64,000 nt of DNA. Source: Ceraceosorus guamensis. Its lineage: Eukaryota; Basidiomycota; Exobasidiomycetes; Ceraceosorales; Ceraceosoraceae. Within the stretch, counting starts at the first letter, position 1. The number at the start of each line of letters is the position of its first letter. Under the pieces are notes generated by a model. That model was not told the DNA's origin, ran no database searches, and saw only the letters and a list, made by a program, of their open reading frames with translations. A program made the translations under genes and the position numbers. This document shows, piece by piece, positions 33,423 to 44,161 of this stretch. Location of the stretch: assembly GCF_003144195.1 (NCBI RefSeq), contig NW_020290002.1:186001-250000 (forward strand), read 5' to 3'.

Positions 33423-35031
33423 CTAGTCTCTCCAATGATCAAGGCCGCCCTCGCCCCACTGCTGCCGCGCGGCTCCACAAGGCAGGCTGCCAAAGACCAT
33501 GACCTCCTCATCGGCTTCCCAGCCATCTGCATCTCGAGCTCGCTGCAGCGCCTTTCGGGCGCTCTCTGCTGCCTGCTTGCGCTGGTCCTCCGCTTCCATT
33601 CTCCGATAGGCTGCCATGTTATTCTTTCGCTCCTCGATGCCCCACCAGAAGTCATCGCCTACCGTGGTGTCCCTCACGCCCAGAGACATGGCGGTCAGGG
33701 CAATCGTCGCTGCGTGCCTCGCGCTTACGGGCTGATGGGGAGTAGTGCCTCTTGTCGCCTTTGTTCGAAGAGATTCGTCGTCGTGTTGGCTTCTGGGACA
33801 GATGACCAGTCGGTGTAGCTTAGGCAGAAAGCCATCGGCTAGCACATTTGTCAGAGCCATGCATTGAACGGAGTTGGGCTCGAAGACGCGCAAGTAGCCG
33901 ATCCGCTTTCCGAGAAGCTTGAGTAGCTCTGAGCTCATAAGTCGGCCGTCGATCTCGAGGTCCAATAGCTCGCATGACGCGACGAAAGCGCAAGGCGCCT
34001 CGCCTGACCGTGGAGTGAGACTCTCCTCCATCGACTTTGAGCTCAGACGCGCGACTCCACCCAGAAAGAGGTGGGTCAAAGCTCCAGCGTTGGGACTTGA
34101 CAGAAAGGCACCGAAAGCGCTGGCGTTGACTTGCGTTCTGCGAAGCTCTAGACTCTTCAATACGGGCGGAAGAGCTCTCCGATCCCCCGATGAACCATTC
34201 CCGTAGTTCAGCGTAGCCATGTGGCGCCACAGCGCTCCGTGATTCCAGCCTGTCACGTAGCTCGATGTCAGGACCAAGCGCTGCAACGACCTCGAGTCGA
34301 CGATCCAGCACCCCAGGGCTTCGGCGTCGAGATGCCTGACTTCGTCGCCTTTGCAGGCGCAGAACCGAGCACTTGAGACATCAAGGGTCTTGATTTGTGA
34401 ACGGGACAATAGCAGAGCGAGAGCATTCGGGTCGCACCATTTAGACCTGTAGATCAGGGTGGTGAGGTTAGGAGTCGTTCTCAGGAGCGCGTACGCTAAG
34501 GAAGTAGTGAGAGGCAAGGTGGTGTGATAGGTGCGAATGGACTTCAATTTTGGGCACAGATCCAGCACTGCGCCCAGTAGACCAGACGATGTTTCCTCGG
34601 CCGGAAAGTCCGGGGCGCGCTCTCTCTCGCGTATGAGCTGATGGAGCTCCATGATCCTCCGCGAGTTCAAGAGCGTACCTGGATCGTCGAGCTTCAGATC
34701 GTACACCGGACTTGTCCATTTGACTACATCTTGACGATAATCAAGAGAATTCCCGCCAGCGTACAGCTGATCTCTCTTGCGCTGATGATGCTGAACAAAG
34801 TTGAGCAACTCGTCTCCCGAGTTCAGAGCGAGGCATCGAGATAGCGGCAAGGCGTATAGTGTGGCCAGAGCACGGCAGGTCAGGCTGATGGCCAGCAAAC
34901 TCTCGGCATCCAGATGCTTCGCAAGGCAAGCGCTGTAAAGAGAACCTTTCATCATCAGCGTGGGCGCATAGTCAGACAGTAGAAGGATGCGAGGAGGATG
35001 TGCGCTTGTTCAGCACTCACTGAATGTCCAT
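33423..35031 (-). CDS. F-box/LRR-like protein 1
   Basis: Predicted substrate adaptor for an SCF ubiquitin ligase, 506 aa. Two exons: 35021-35031 (11 nt, MDI plus two bases) and 33423-34932. The intron (34933-35020) has GTGAGT, a CTGAC branch site and a CTTTACAG acceptor. An alternative is a start at the tandem ATGs at 34955/34952 with no intron. The F-box-like N-terminus reads HLDAESLLAISLTCRALATLY. Leucine-rich spacing follows (LDLCPKLKSIRTY, LRTTPNLTTLIYR, QIKTLDVSS, RSLQRLVLTSS, LPPVLKSLELRRT, GALTHLFLGG, LPKLHRLVICPRS). The C-terminus is charged and helical. Target unknown. It lies upstream of nothing obvious and is followed on the same strand by a second F-box gene. Confidence 0.7.
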
Positions 35032-35796
35032 TGGGTAGGTCTGGAACCTGTCTGAAGGAAGCCGACGTGCACGGCGGCAATTGGAGTTGAGCTCTGGATG
35101 CGGTGCATGGCCATCGACGGCCTTCCGCGCGAGGCCTTGAGGCGACGTTTCGAGCTTCATGCTGGACAGAAGAAGGAGCGGTGTGGATGGAGGTGGACGT
35201 AATGCGGAACTTCAAGGGTCGAGAGTTGCCGAGTGAAGAGTTCCCTCGCAACTTGACTCCTCTGCATGGATGCGCGTGGGCGTTGCATCAATTAGAGAGC
35301 GAGAGGCCCGCCGTCTCACCTCCTGTCTCAGCCGCTACGGCAGCACATTCGGCGCGATCGAGTGGAGATGCTATGCAAGGCTGTGTTGCGGTCTCGCAAG
35401 CCGCAGGATTTGCCGTTTGCTGTCGCTGCATGCTTTGCCCCCGCGCCCGACTTCCTGATGCGTGGCTGCGAAGGTCTGCAATCACGAAACGCGTGCTGTG
35501 CGCGTTATCTAACTACGCGTGAGTACCTCTCCGGTTATTGGCGCTGCAATCTGCTGGCAGGAAGGTATGGGATCGAGGCCACGTGCAACTTACATGATCA
35601 TGGCAGGGCATTACGGGGTCTCCTCGACCGTTTCCCTTGACGCAGGTAAGGAGGCTCTCCAGCTGAGAACCTGACTAGCTGGACTACGCGTGCATGGATG
35701 GACAATCACTACGATCAGAAGTCCTGCAGGAAGCTGAGCAAATCACTTCGGCCTGCGCAAGAATCGGCTGCAGCGCCGAGCGACAGGATCTGTGAC
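35032..35796. other. Intergenic region between the two F-box genes
   Basis: Contains the probable promoter of the first F-box gene and the 3' region of the second. Only short unsupported frames are present. Confidence 0.45.
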
Positions 35797-37842
35797 TCAC
35801 GTATCGACGATGGATCGCACAGCATCGGATCCCTCCACTCGAGTGATCAAGTACCAATTACGCGATTCCTGCACAAGACGGAGACGTGGGCACGCGCAAG
35901 CGAGCCTTCCGATGCACCACTTCGTTGCGTCTCCCACGGTCTGTCTTCGGACTCCATTCGCATCTATAGCGGGCGCCATGACGACTTCTGACAGATCCAA
36001 GCGAAATCCTTCGAGACGCTCCAGCTTCTTGAGATTCGCAAAGTCTTCCGTATTGATGCCCGAGCGACCAGAAGGCCAATATTCCGTGAGGTGAAGATGT
36101 CGCACGTTCGGCAAAGCCTGGAAGAGCCTCGCTCGCGCCCGGCGACCAATCTCGCCTGAGGGTGTATGCCGGACTGTGGGGAAGTTCAAAGAGCGCACCT
36201 GTTCAGCTCAGGGCGTTCGCAAATCTTTATTTGGTTCTGGTCCGCAAAACCTACCTCCAAGCACCGTGATCTGACGATTGAGGTGGAAGGAGCTCAGAAG
36301 TCGATCGTCCATGCTGGGCGAGGTGCCAAAACTGTTATCGAAGTGAAGTTAGCGGTGCAAAGGCACGAGTAACAGCATCTATATGACTTTTCTGCTCACT
36401 GGAAGCCCTCCACGACGCGAAGGCGGGGACGCGATACGCTCAATAACGCCGCCACGACGTACTCGTCACAGCAGAGGGTCTCCAGAAGGGGGAGAGGCAG
36501 GCCACCTGGGCTGGGAACATCTGTCGCTGCCTGTACGAGAAGAGCCGAGGACGCGCTGAGCGGCTGCGCGCGCTGCTCGGTAGGAAGCACGAGCGTCTGC
36601 AACTTGAAGTACTGATTGGGGAGGATCAGATCAAGAAGCTCGTCTCGGCAGCCAGGGAGTCTGCTCAATGACAGGTTAGTGAGATTCAGAGCAGCTTTCG
36701 CGGCGGCTTAGGGCTGTATACGTACCCCGCTGAACAGAGTCGATATCAGATCGAATGATTAGCCTGCAAACATGCGGAAGCACATCACCGCGCCTTTTTC
36801 CTTGAAACTCACATATTTGCAGGATCCTCAAAGCTGCTCAAGATTGACCGATACGTGAGCCACATCAGATCGACCTCCTCATAAGTACAGGGCTCTTCAC
36901 GCTGAGTACTCACGCCAAGTGGCTCCGGCCAAAGGCGCAATGATACGCAAAGCGTCGGGTCGGCGCAAGCTATGAGCGATGCTGAGCCGAAACTCTTCTA
37001 GCCGCACCTTCAGGACAAGATTCGCGATACAAGAGCGCACTTCGTCCATCAATCCAGGATTTTGAAGGACTGAATGACTGCCCTAGGTCAGCCAAAATAA
37101 CGGTTTATATGATCTGTTATCACCGTGGCTCGATGGTCCGGCTACTCACTACTAACGTCCCGAGGGGCGCGAAGAATGTCGATTTCGAGGCAACGCAAGT
37201 TGAATCTTACACTTGCCTCTTCTTTCTGAGAGTCGGCCATGACAACGCCTCAGTCGATGCAGCGACAAGGACAGCGAGAGAGCGGTACGAGAGCATGGCA
37301 CCTACCGGTGGGCTGAGAAGTGGCCACAGAGGAGATCCTCCCACGATCCTCATGACCTCTAATTGTGGCGCTGCTGTCAACAAACTCCAGAATGACTCGC
37401 GCAGCTCTCCACCATATACGCGCAAGTTCCTCAAGCTGGTGAGATGCCGAAGCTGCGAGGCCAAATCTCGAATGAGCAAATTTTGGTCACCCATGTCCCA
37501 TTCGCGCCTGCGCCAACTGTGCCAACTGTGATCGGATTCACGATGTAGTCGCGGATAGACGATGAGGTCTTTTACGTGTCTGCGATTCTGCACGGGTATG
37601 GCCGCAAGCACGTCGCCGTCCGTGGTGTAGTGATAGCTGGAAAGTCGAGCACTCAACATATCGAGAGTGGAGCGATTGGTCAGGGCCAAATTCAGCAAGG
37701 TTTGAAAGTCTGAATGCTCTGCCACCTCCCAGAGCACATCTTGAGGTAGACGTAGACTTTGAGCTCTTGGCGGAACCTCTTCTTGGCCAGACCGAGAGGG
37801 CTTGAGCCAGCGATAGAGTTCAAGACCTGCTTCAAAGGGCAT
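35797..37842 (-). CDS. F-box/LRR-like protein 2
   Basis: Second predicted F-box protein, 516 aa, hand-built from seven exons: 37306-37842, 37150-37225, 36914-37069, 36813-36833, 36400-36706, 36255-36331, 35797-36173. The F-box-like part is LRLPQDVLWEVAEHSDFQTLL. Leucine-rich stretches include HLTSLRNLRVYGGEL, APQLEVMRIVGG, LRCLEIDIL, PLRILQI, LNLTNLSLSRLPGC, FKLQTLVLP and NVRHLHLTEY. The outer exons are well supported by splice consensus and continuous frame. The middle (36707-36913, including the 21-nt exon) is the least certain, since other splicings were frame-breaking or gave introns under 40 nt. The summed length is a whole number of codons. The gene might alternatively be decaying in the middle. 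Confidence 0.6.
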
Positions 37843-38819
37843 CTTGAAGAACCTTTGAGCTGGAGTGCGATGTTGATGTTGACTTCGACCTTGGATGATC
37901 TTTTCAAGTCGCTTTCAGGTCATCTTCATTTCACTCCCTTCTCTGTTGGCATCGACACGATGCAGACTACCAAGGGCTGAAGGCAGCCAGTCAGGATGAT
38001 TGTGATGGCGCGCCCGCCTGCGTCCCAGACGCAACCGCGCAGTCTGTGAGCCTCTGTGCTGCGCCAGGTGAAGTGCGAGCACCACGCATCAATCGTGAGT
38101 CTTGATGATTCTGAAACAGCGCATGGAGGTGAACGCAAAGGTCCAAGGATGCCAACCCCGTTGCAAAGCCCTCACGCTGTTCAATGAGAAACGCACAAGC
38201 ACACATGCGGGCTGCTGACTCACTCGCACACGACACTGCGAATCACGTGTCCACAGGAGGCGCTCGCGTCATGCGAGTCAAAAGTCAAGAGTCGTGAGTC
38301 TGGAGTCTGCATGAGTCGTGAGTCACGAGCAAGGTCGTGAAGGTCGTATTCACTCTGCGTACCTGTAAGTCAGTGAGTGTTTCAAATGAGACTCTAGACT
38401 GAACCAAAAGTCGCGCTCGAATCATTCGCGTCTGCGTAGCGAATCAGGTAGAAATGCTGGTCGTAGAGATGAAAGGGAGCAGTCACACTCCATCATCTTT
38501 CGGTCTAATGGGCCGCTCAGCAGCAACCAAGCAAAAGTAAGACGGAAAGAAAGGTCGGAAGGGAAGGGACAAATACGACACTGCCAAGCCAGCAGATCCG
38601 GAATGGTCTTGCGGCCTTGCATGTACACGTGAAACGCCCAAGTCACGCTCGAGCCATTTTTGCAATGCATCCAGTCCACCGGATTCATTGTCGCGGACGA
38701 TCTGCATAGCAGACAATCACCACGATCGCACTCGCGGGTCCACAAGGTCTCTTGGCCGCGCTTGTGTGCGCGTGTATGCACTTGTGCACTCTGACTGTGA
38801 CTGTATGCATTCGGCATTC
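37843..38819. other. Intergenic region with TCGTGAGTC-type motifs
   Basis: About 1 kb without a supported gene. A cluster of GAGTCGTGAGTC-like elements lies at 38275-38345. The left part should hold the promoter of F-box gene 2 and the right part the 3' region of the copper transporter gene. Confidence 0.5.
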
Positions 38820-39894
38820 TCAATGACAAGCTGGACCCTTGTCCACCCCATCCACGATATGACCAAGATCGCGGGAGAAGAGGTAATGCCCGATGACTGC
38901 ACCAGCGAGCACTGCACTAATGCTGGAGAGTGGATGGGACGCGCGCTCATCAGCCCAAGATTGCCCAAGTGGCCCATAGTCTGACTCCTGCTTTGCGGAC
39001 ACTTACAGATCAGCGTTGTAAGTCATGCTGTTGTGCGGTTCCGTGCGTCAACGCTTCAGTCATCGATACCAAAACCGCACAGACGAGCGAAGCCCACTCA
39101 CAAGATGAGCATGAGAAACATTGAGAGCGCTACTGATAGACCATACAGCAACGAGCGATGAACTTGGGCGGCCCGCGATATCAAAAGAGGAGGGCTGAGG
39201 AGGACAAAGCATACGAGTCAGCAACATCCCAAAATTGTTATGACCCAAACAAGCGGAACGAGAGGACGGCTCGCCCGCAAGCCAGAGGCTGCCCAGGCAC
39301 GAGTCTCTGCATCTCCACTGAGGCCCAACGCCTGTCCACAAGGAGGGAGCCACCCAGTGGCGGGCGAGCGAACTTTTCTGCACATTCGCCACCCAAAATA
39401 CAAACTCACACGAATCGTCTCCTCTGCTTCCTGAGCGCTGTCGAACTGTCATCCAAATGTGAGCTGGTGGCCCGGCGCGAAGACAGGTTAGCAGACGTGC
39501 CGAGTCCGGTGGGTCCTGATGGAGTGCGGGAGTGACTTGAGGGGAGCAAACTCGCGCGCCTTCTGTGCCCACCAGTAGACGCTGCCCCGGCAGCATCGGT
39601 GGGATGAATATGATACTTGATGGCCAATCTGGCATCGTGATTTCTGATGGCCGCCTTGAGTCCTTCGTACGCTACGCCGAGCAGCACGATGATCAGCAGA
39701 CTAAGCAATAAGGATGTTCGATTGGTGATCTGCCAAGATCTGAACACGATGCAAATATTTTCCGTCTCTCTATTCCACAACATCGACATTTTGCACGCAG
39801 GTGGTGAAGGAGAGCAGGAACGCTGTCCCGGTGCGCACATCCCTTCCCCGCCTCCATGATCCATACCAGGCGAGTGGTGGTCGCCGTGATCCAT
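38820..39894 (-). CDS. Ctr-type copper transporter
   Basis: Predicted Cu(I) importer of 233 aa, acting as a trimer in the plasma or vacuolar membrane. Exons: 39410-39894, 39102-39194, 39007-39027 (21 nt), 38820-38922. The N-terminus is Met/His-rich (MDHGDHHSPGMDHGGGEGM) as in Cu-binding ectodomains, followed by KMSMLWN and TM1 (TSLLLSLLIIVLLGVAYEG). A Ser/Arg-rich cytosolic loop of about 80 residues precedes TM2, which holds the MxxxM motif (MLIFM) and MTYNADL. TM3 has the GxxxG packing motif (GAVIGHYLF). All three hallmarks of Ctr proteins are present. The first intron, 215 nt, is the longest in the window. The paralogue class (Ctr1 plasma-membrane or Ctr2 vacuolar type) is not decided; the short ectodomain leans towards Ctr2. 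Confidence 0.9.
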
Positions 39895-40889
39895 CGTGGC
39901 TCTTCCGATCGAGCGTCCTGTATACGTGCTGGCGAAAGTCTGAAGCAGCGAGAGCGGCACCGCGGCTCGTGATCGCTTCAGGCCTGAATATCAAGGGCCT
40001 TGTGTGCGCAAGCTTGTGACGTCGGATCGAGATTCGTGGTCGTAGGCCAGTGAGTTGCGGTGGCGAAGTCCTGTCACTGAGATGAGACGGATACTAAATA
40101 GATGTACGCGAATGAATCGGTGCTCGCAGAAGACTAGAGCGATGGGCGATGATGGTCGCGAGCAACATCGACTGAGTCCTTGTCTTGTGACATCATCCAC
40201 CAATCAAAAGGCCATGCAGGAAGCTGAAACGAGCGCGGCGGCGCCACGCATGCATGCAGCAGTTATTGTGAGTCGTGTCGAGTGAACGCGGAGCAGCAAT
40301 TAAGCGTCAGCAGCAAGCAACGCGCACGACACGCTGCAACGGCACCCCATATGTAGATATAGGTGCATCAGCAAGTGCGGCGCTCGCACGACTTTGATCG
40401 TCGAAATCACGACTATCGTCGTGATCGATTTGAGTCAGGAGTTTGGGCGCGGCTGCTGCATACAGGCGTCGGAGCACGCGACTCCAGTCACGATTCAAAA
40501 GATTTCACGATTGATGCTGAGCTTTTCTGCATTCTGATCTATATCGCTGCGGGTCAAACCACATCACGGCCGTCTTTTGAAGCAAGTCTCGAACCGCTGC
40601 GGCGGTCACGCTTGCGACCGAATCGAGCATCTTCCACCACAGCGTGATGATCCCACCTCGGAAGTGGAGCAATGCTTCCATGCGACTGCTTTGTCATAAG
40701 TCGAAGGAAGAGAATGTCCCTGCACCCAGCGCTCTTCAGCAAACATCAAAACAACGTCTACGTGTCATTGGGAACAGGAATGCCATGTATTGCCTCGCTC
40801 CGTGACAGCGTCAACACCACGACAAGATATTCGAAAGACTTCAGAAGCTTGTGCCGAAGGTGCGAACAAGTCTCAGCCAATTGCCCATT
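39895..40889. other. Intergenic region CTR/glutaminase
   Basis: About 1 kb. It includes TCACGATT/ATCACGAC-type elements (40395-40510) seen elsewhere between genes. It should contain the copper transporter promoter. I see no exact copper-regulatory consensus that I would assert, and no gene. Confidence 0.45.
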
Positions 40890-43800
40890 CTAGGCACGCA
40901 TGGCACCGAAAGCTGCTTGACCGCCCCTCATCACTGCGTGACGAGCAGGAGTGCTGTCAGTAGCATGATACGCAGCCGTATGGTGGCTCTCTTCGTGGGC
41001 TGTGCGCGTCACGTGCTTCTTCAGCTTCGTTGAGGTTGCGCCAGCAGACTTGCTCGAGCTTGCATCAGCCTTTTGCGCCTTCGGTGGCGTGTTGCCGCCG
41101 TGCCGGAAGCCTGAGGGCGTAGTGATGCCTCCCAAAGCACCTTGCTTGGCTCGTGCAATAATTCCTGCGATCTCGTCCAGTCGCTCTTTTCTGGGTGGCT
41201 TCTTCGACTTGATGGGCGGTCCGTACTTGTACGGGCTCGAGGCGCTGATGCCGTTCACCTTGTCAGCCTTGGCCAGCGCCATGTGGAAGAGGTGACCACC
41301 GACGACCGGACGAGCAAGGAAGAGCTTGAGAGGGTCGTAGGGCTCCTTTGGGAAATCGCCCGTGATAGAGTGCATCAGGTCGGTGAATGGTGCATCCGTG
41401 CGGCCGTTCGATGCAAAATCGTACACCTTTTCGATGAAGAGATTGCGCGTATCATTGCTCGCAGAGATTGCTGAGGTGAAGAGCTCCCAGTCCGTCTTGG
41501 CCCAGCCATGACGGCTGTCCAACGGCACAGCGTACCTGGCGGCCTTTTTGGTATACCAGCTGTCTTGAATATCGTAAATCTCACGCGACACGAGCTGCAA
41601 GTTCAGCAAGCGATCGCCAAAGAGGTTATAGAGGGTGCCCCAGCTGCTATCGTCCTGGTATGCCAGCTTAGTGTGCGAGCCGTCCTTGGAGATGGCAAAG
41701 CCGTAGAAGGACTGAATGTATGTCGCAGACACATTCTGGTATTGTTTAGCATCTGAATGCTTGCCGAGCAAGGTGGCGACCTCTCCGATAGCTGCAATGC
41801 CGGAGATGCCCTTGAGTGCCAAATTGGTCTGGTTGGCCAGCTCGCCTGCGAAGTCATCTGTGGAGAGCTGCGTAGCGGGGATGAGAGAGTCTTCGATGAG
41901 GAATTGCGCCCATTGCTGCATGATCGAATAATGCTGCTTCAACCAAGGAGTCGCCTTCTTAGCGCCCTGAAGCTGAGCATAGTGCAGAGCCATGAGGATC
42001 ATGTTTCCGCTTTCTTCCACTTGCATAGGTTCGTCGTTACCATCGTTGTGTCCGAACGCTGAAGGATAGACACCTAGATCGTGCACACACCACTTGTTGG
42101 GATACATGCCGCTCTCAGTATAGATGAAGATGGGCTCGAGCAGAGATCGAAGGAGCTCCGGGTTGAGGTAGGTCAACAGAGGGAATTGAGGAAAGATGAC
42201 GTCCACCGTACTCATGTCTCCATTGCTGCTGATCTCTTTGAGGAAAATAAGAGTGTCCGTCGAATTGTACTTGCCGGTCTTGCTGTCGCGGCTGACAGTA
42301 ATCTCAATCGTGGCCAGACTCTGACGAACGGAGAGGGCGACGATTCCAGCATACTTCTCTCCGATGTCACCACCGCCAACTGCAGCTCTAGCGTCAGCAT
42401 CGATCTGAGCATCGAGCTTCTTGGCAGACTTGAGAGCATTCTCAAAGTCCTGTACGAAGAATGCTGTGGCGGCATCGACAGTGTCGAATTTCGTGCGCCA
42501 TAGGCCGTACCTGTCCTCGAGGTAGCTGGAGCCTTGGGCTGATCCGGCACGGATGTAGTTGACCAGAGGATCTCGGAACTGACCGACAGCAAAAATGGCG
42601 TCATCGCTTCCCTTTTTGTTGTCAAAGTCGACTGCAAACGAGAAAGCGTTGTCCGGGCCGCCTACTGGGAAGTGATCAATGGACACACGCCCTTTTTGCA
42701 AGAATTCGAATTGAGCCACAACGTTGTTGTTGTTGCGTGAGGTCAATCCAGGGCGGTCGCGGGTAGCGTAGACTGTCGTGCCCCACTCGGCCCTCTGACG
42801 GAATTCGGTGTACTTCTCCGGGACTGTCCTTTCAAGCAAGTATGCTAAGGACCCATTGTTATTGCCGTTCCAGCGCTAGATTCAGGCAGCGGCGCGGCCG
42901 GATTTTCAGATTCAACATTTTCTGCGCACCAGTCTCCATCCAGCGCAACCGCTTCAACTCACCATTTTGGTCGGGTAGTTTTCGTAATCATAGTCGTGGC
43001 CCGTGATCCAACGCTCGTCGATGTCTGTGTAGATCTGGACGCTTCGACCTTTGGCACTCGCTCTGTCCAGCTCAACGTGCAAGTAGCTAAGGGGTAGACC
43101 TGCGAGGAAGAGTGTAGGGAAGAGGAGCTCCACAGTCAGCGCGCTGCTGCGCCTGACGCTGGCTGGCTGGATGCGTGCGCTGCCTCGCTTGACAACTCAC
43201 TTTGTCTGACCCAATCAAATGGCTCGACTGGAGTCAGGAAAGTAGCATTGAACTTGACGCCGTCTGCCTCGAACTCAAAGATCGACCGCGTAGCTGTGAC
43301 TGTAGCAGAGAGCTGCTTGGCATTCGGGCCCTTGGCAACAGTCGTACCGAAAGCATTCCCCATCCATTGGTGCGTTGTGTTGTCAATGCGGATCAGGCCG
43401 TTCCACGCCATGCGGAACTGGCCATCAGCGCCGTAGCTGGAAGTCCAAAAAGCAGGGTCTTGACCGAATAGCAAACCACCGTTTCCCACCACGTTTGGAG
43501 GCGTAGTCTGATACCATGAGCCAGCGGGAAGCCAGGTGTTGAGATCTGCGTGTAAGACACGGGCGCTTTAGCGGTCCATCTCGTTCTTTGCACCATGTGC
43601 GCTCAAGTGAGGGCAGAGCCTGCAGTACTCACATGGTCTGCAGCGCATCAGAGATGGCATGAACGCGAACGCGAGTGCGAGGTCGGCGATCAGCGAAGGT
43701 CCCTAGGCTCGATGCGTGACATCGCCAGCAACTCACCCTTTCACAGCAAGGGGTATGCTAGGGGGTGCAAAGGGGTAGAATGCGCTTTTGGCGCCCGCGT

Positions 43801-44161
43801 ACTCCTTGGCCTCTCTCGTGATGGCATCCGCGTAGTCTACAGCCGAGATGTTGGCGATCGCCTCGAGCTGCTTCTCAAGCTCGCCGCTAGGGGGGGAGTA
43901 GCCGGCTGTGCCAGCCTGCATGCCATCCTCGCCCTGTCGAAGGCTCTTTGCATCGGGGTCGATGAGCGCTTGGATGTCTTGAATGGTCTTTTGGCGCTCA
44001 GAGCTTGACATGGACCTTTGACCTTCATCTCTTGTGAGGTCTGCCAGAGCGGCCCAGATCTTTTTGAGCTGCTTCTCTGAACCTTCCAGCGATGCCTGTA
44101 CGCTGCTGCAAGTGGTGATCACCACTATGATGCTCAGCAGGAGAGCAAAGTGCAGCCGCAT
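40890..44161 (-). CDS. gtaA: Secreted glutaminase A-like protein
   Basis: Predicted extracellular glutaminase of the fungal GtaA family, releasing ammonia from glutamine. Five exons: 43737-44161, 43633-43637, 43201-43545, 42963-43099, 40890-42875, total 965 aa. Residues 1-23 form a signal peptide (MRLHFALLLSIIVVITTCSS, then VQA). The family core includes NTWLPAGSWYQTTPP, VVGNGGLLFGQDPAFW, PFDWVRQSLPLSY, RAEWGTTVYATRD, SGMYPNKWCVHDLGVYPSAF and QDDSSWGTLYNLFGDRLL. Two departures stand out: an N-terminal insertion of roughly 100 charged helical residues after the signal peptide, and a C-terminal extension of about 110 Ser/Thr/Ala/His-rich residues. I recall Aspergillus GtaA as near 690 aa. The 5-nt exon is needed to keep frame. 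The catalytic residues are not identified by me. Confidence 0.9.
43633..43637 (-). other. 5-nt microexon of the glutaminase gene
   Basis: The minus strand reads CTGCAG, then ACCAT, then GTGAGT. Introns of 99 nt and 87 nt flank it. Joining GG from exon 1, A-CCA-T, and AT from exon 3 gives Gly-Pro-Tyr, so the protein reads LAVKGPYLNTWLP, which matches what I know of the family (PLAVRSPYL-type). Skipping the microexon shifts the frame and reaches a stop within exon 3. Confidence 0.75.

Noticed and set aside
36729-36766. Possible 38-nt exon (LIIRSDIDSVQR) in F-box gene 2
   Set aside because: Good splice borders, but every entry phase that is open leaves a phase that hits a stop in the next exon.
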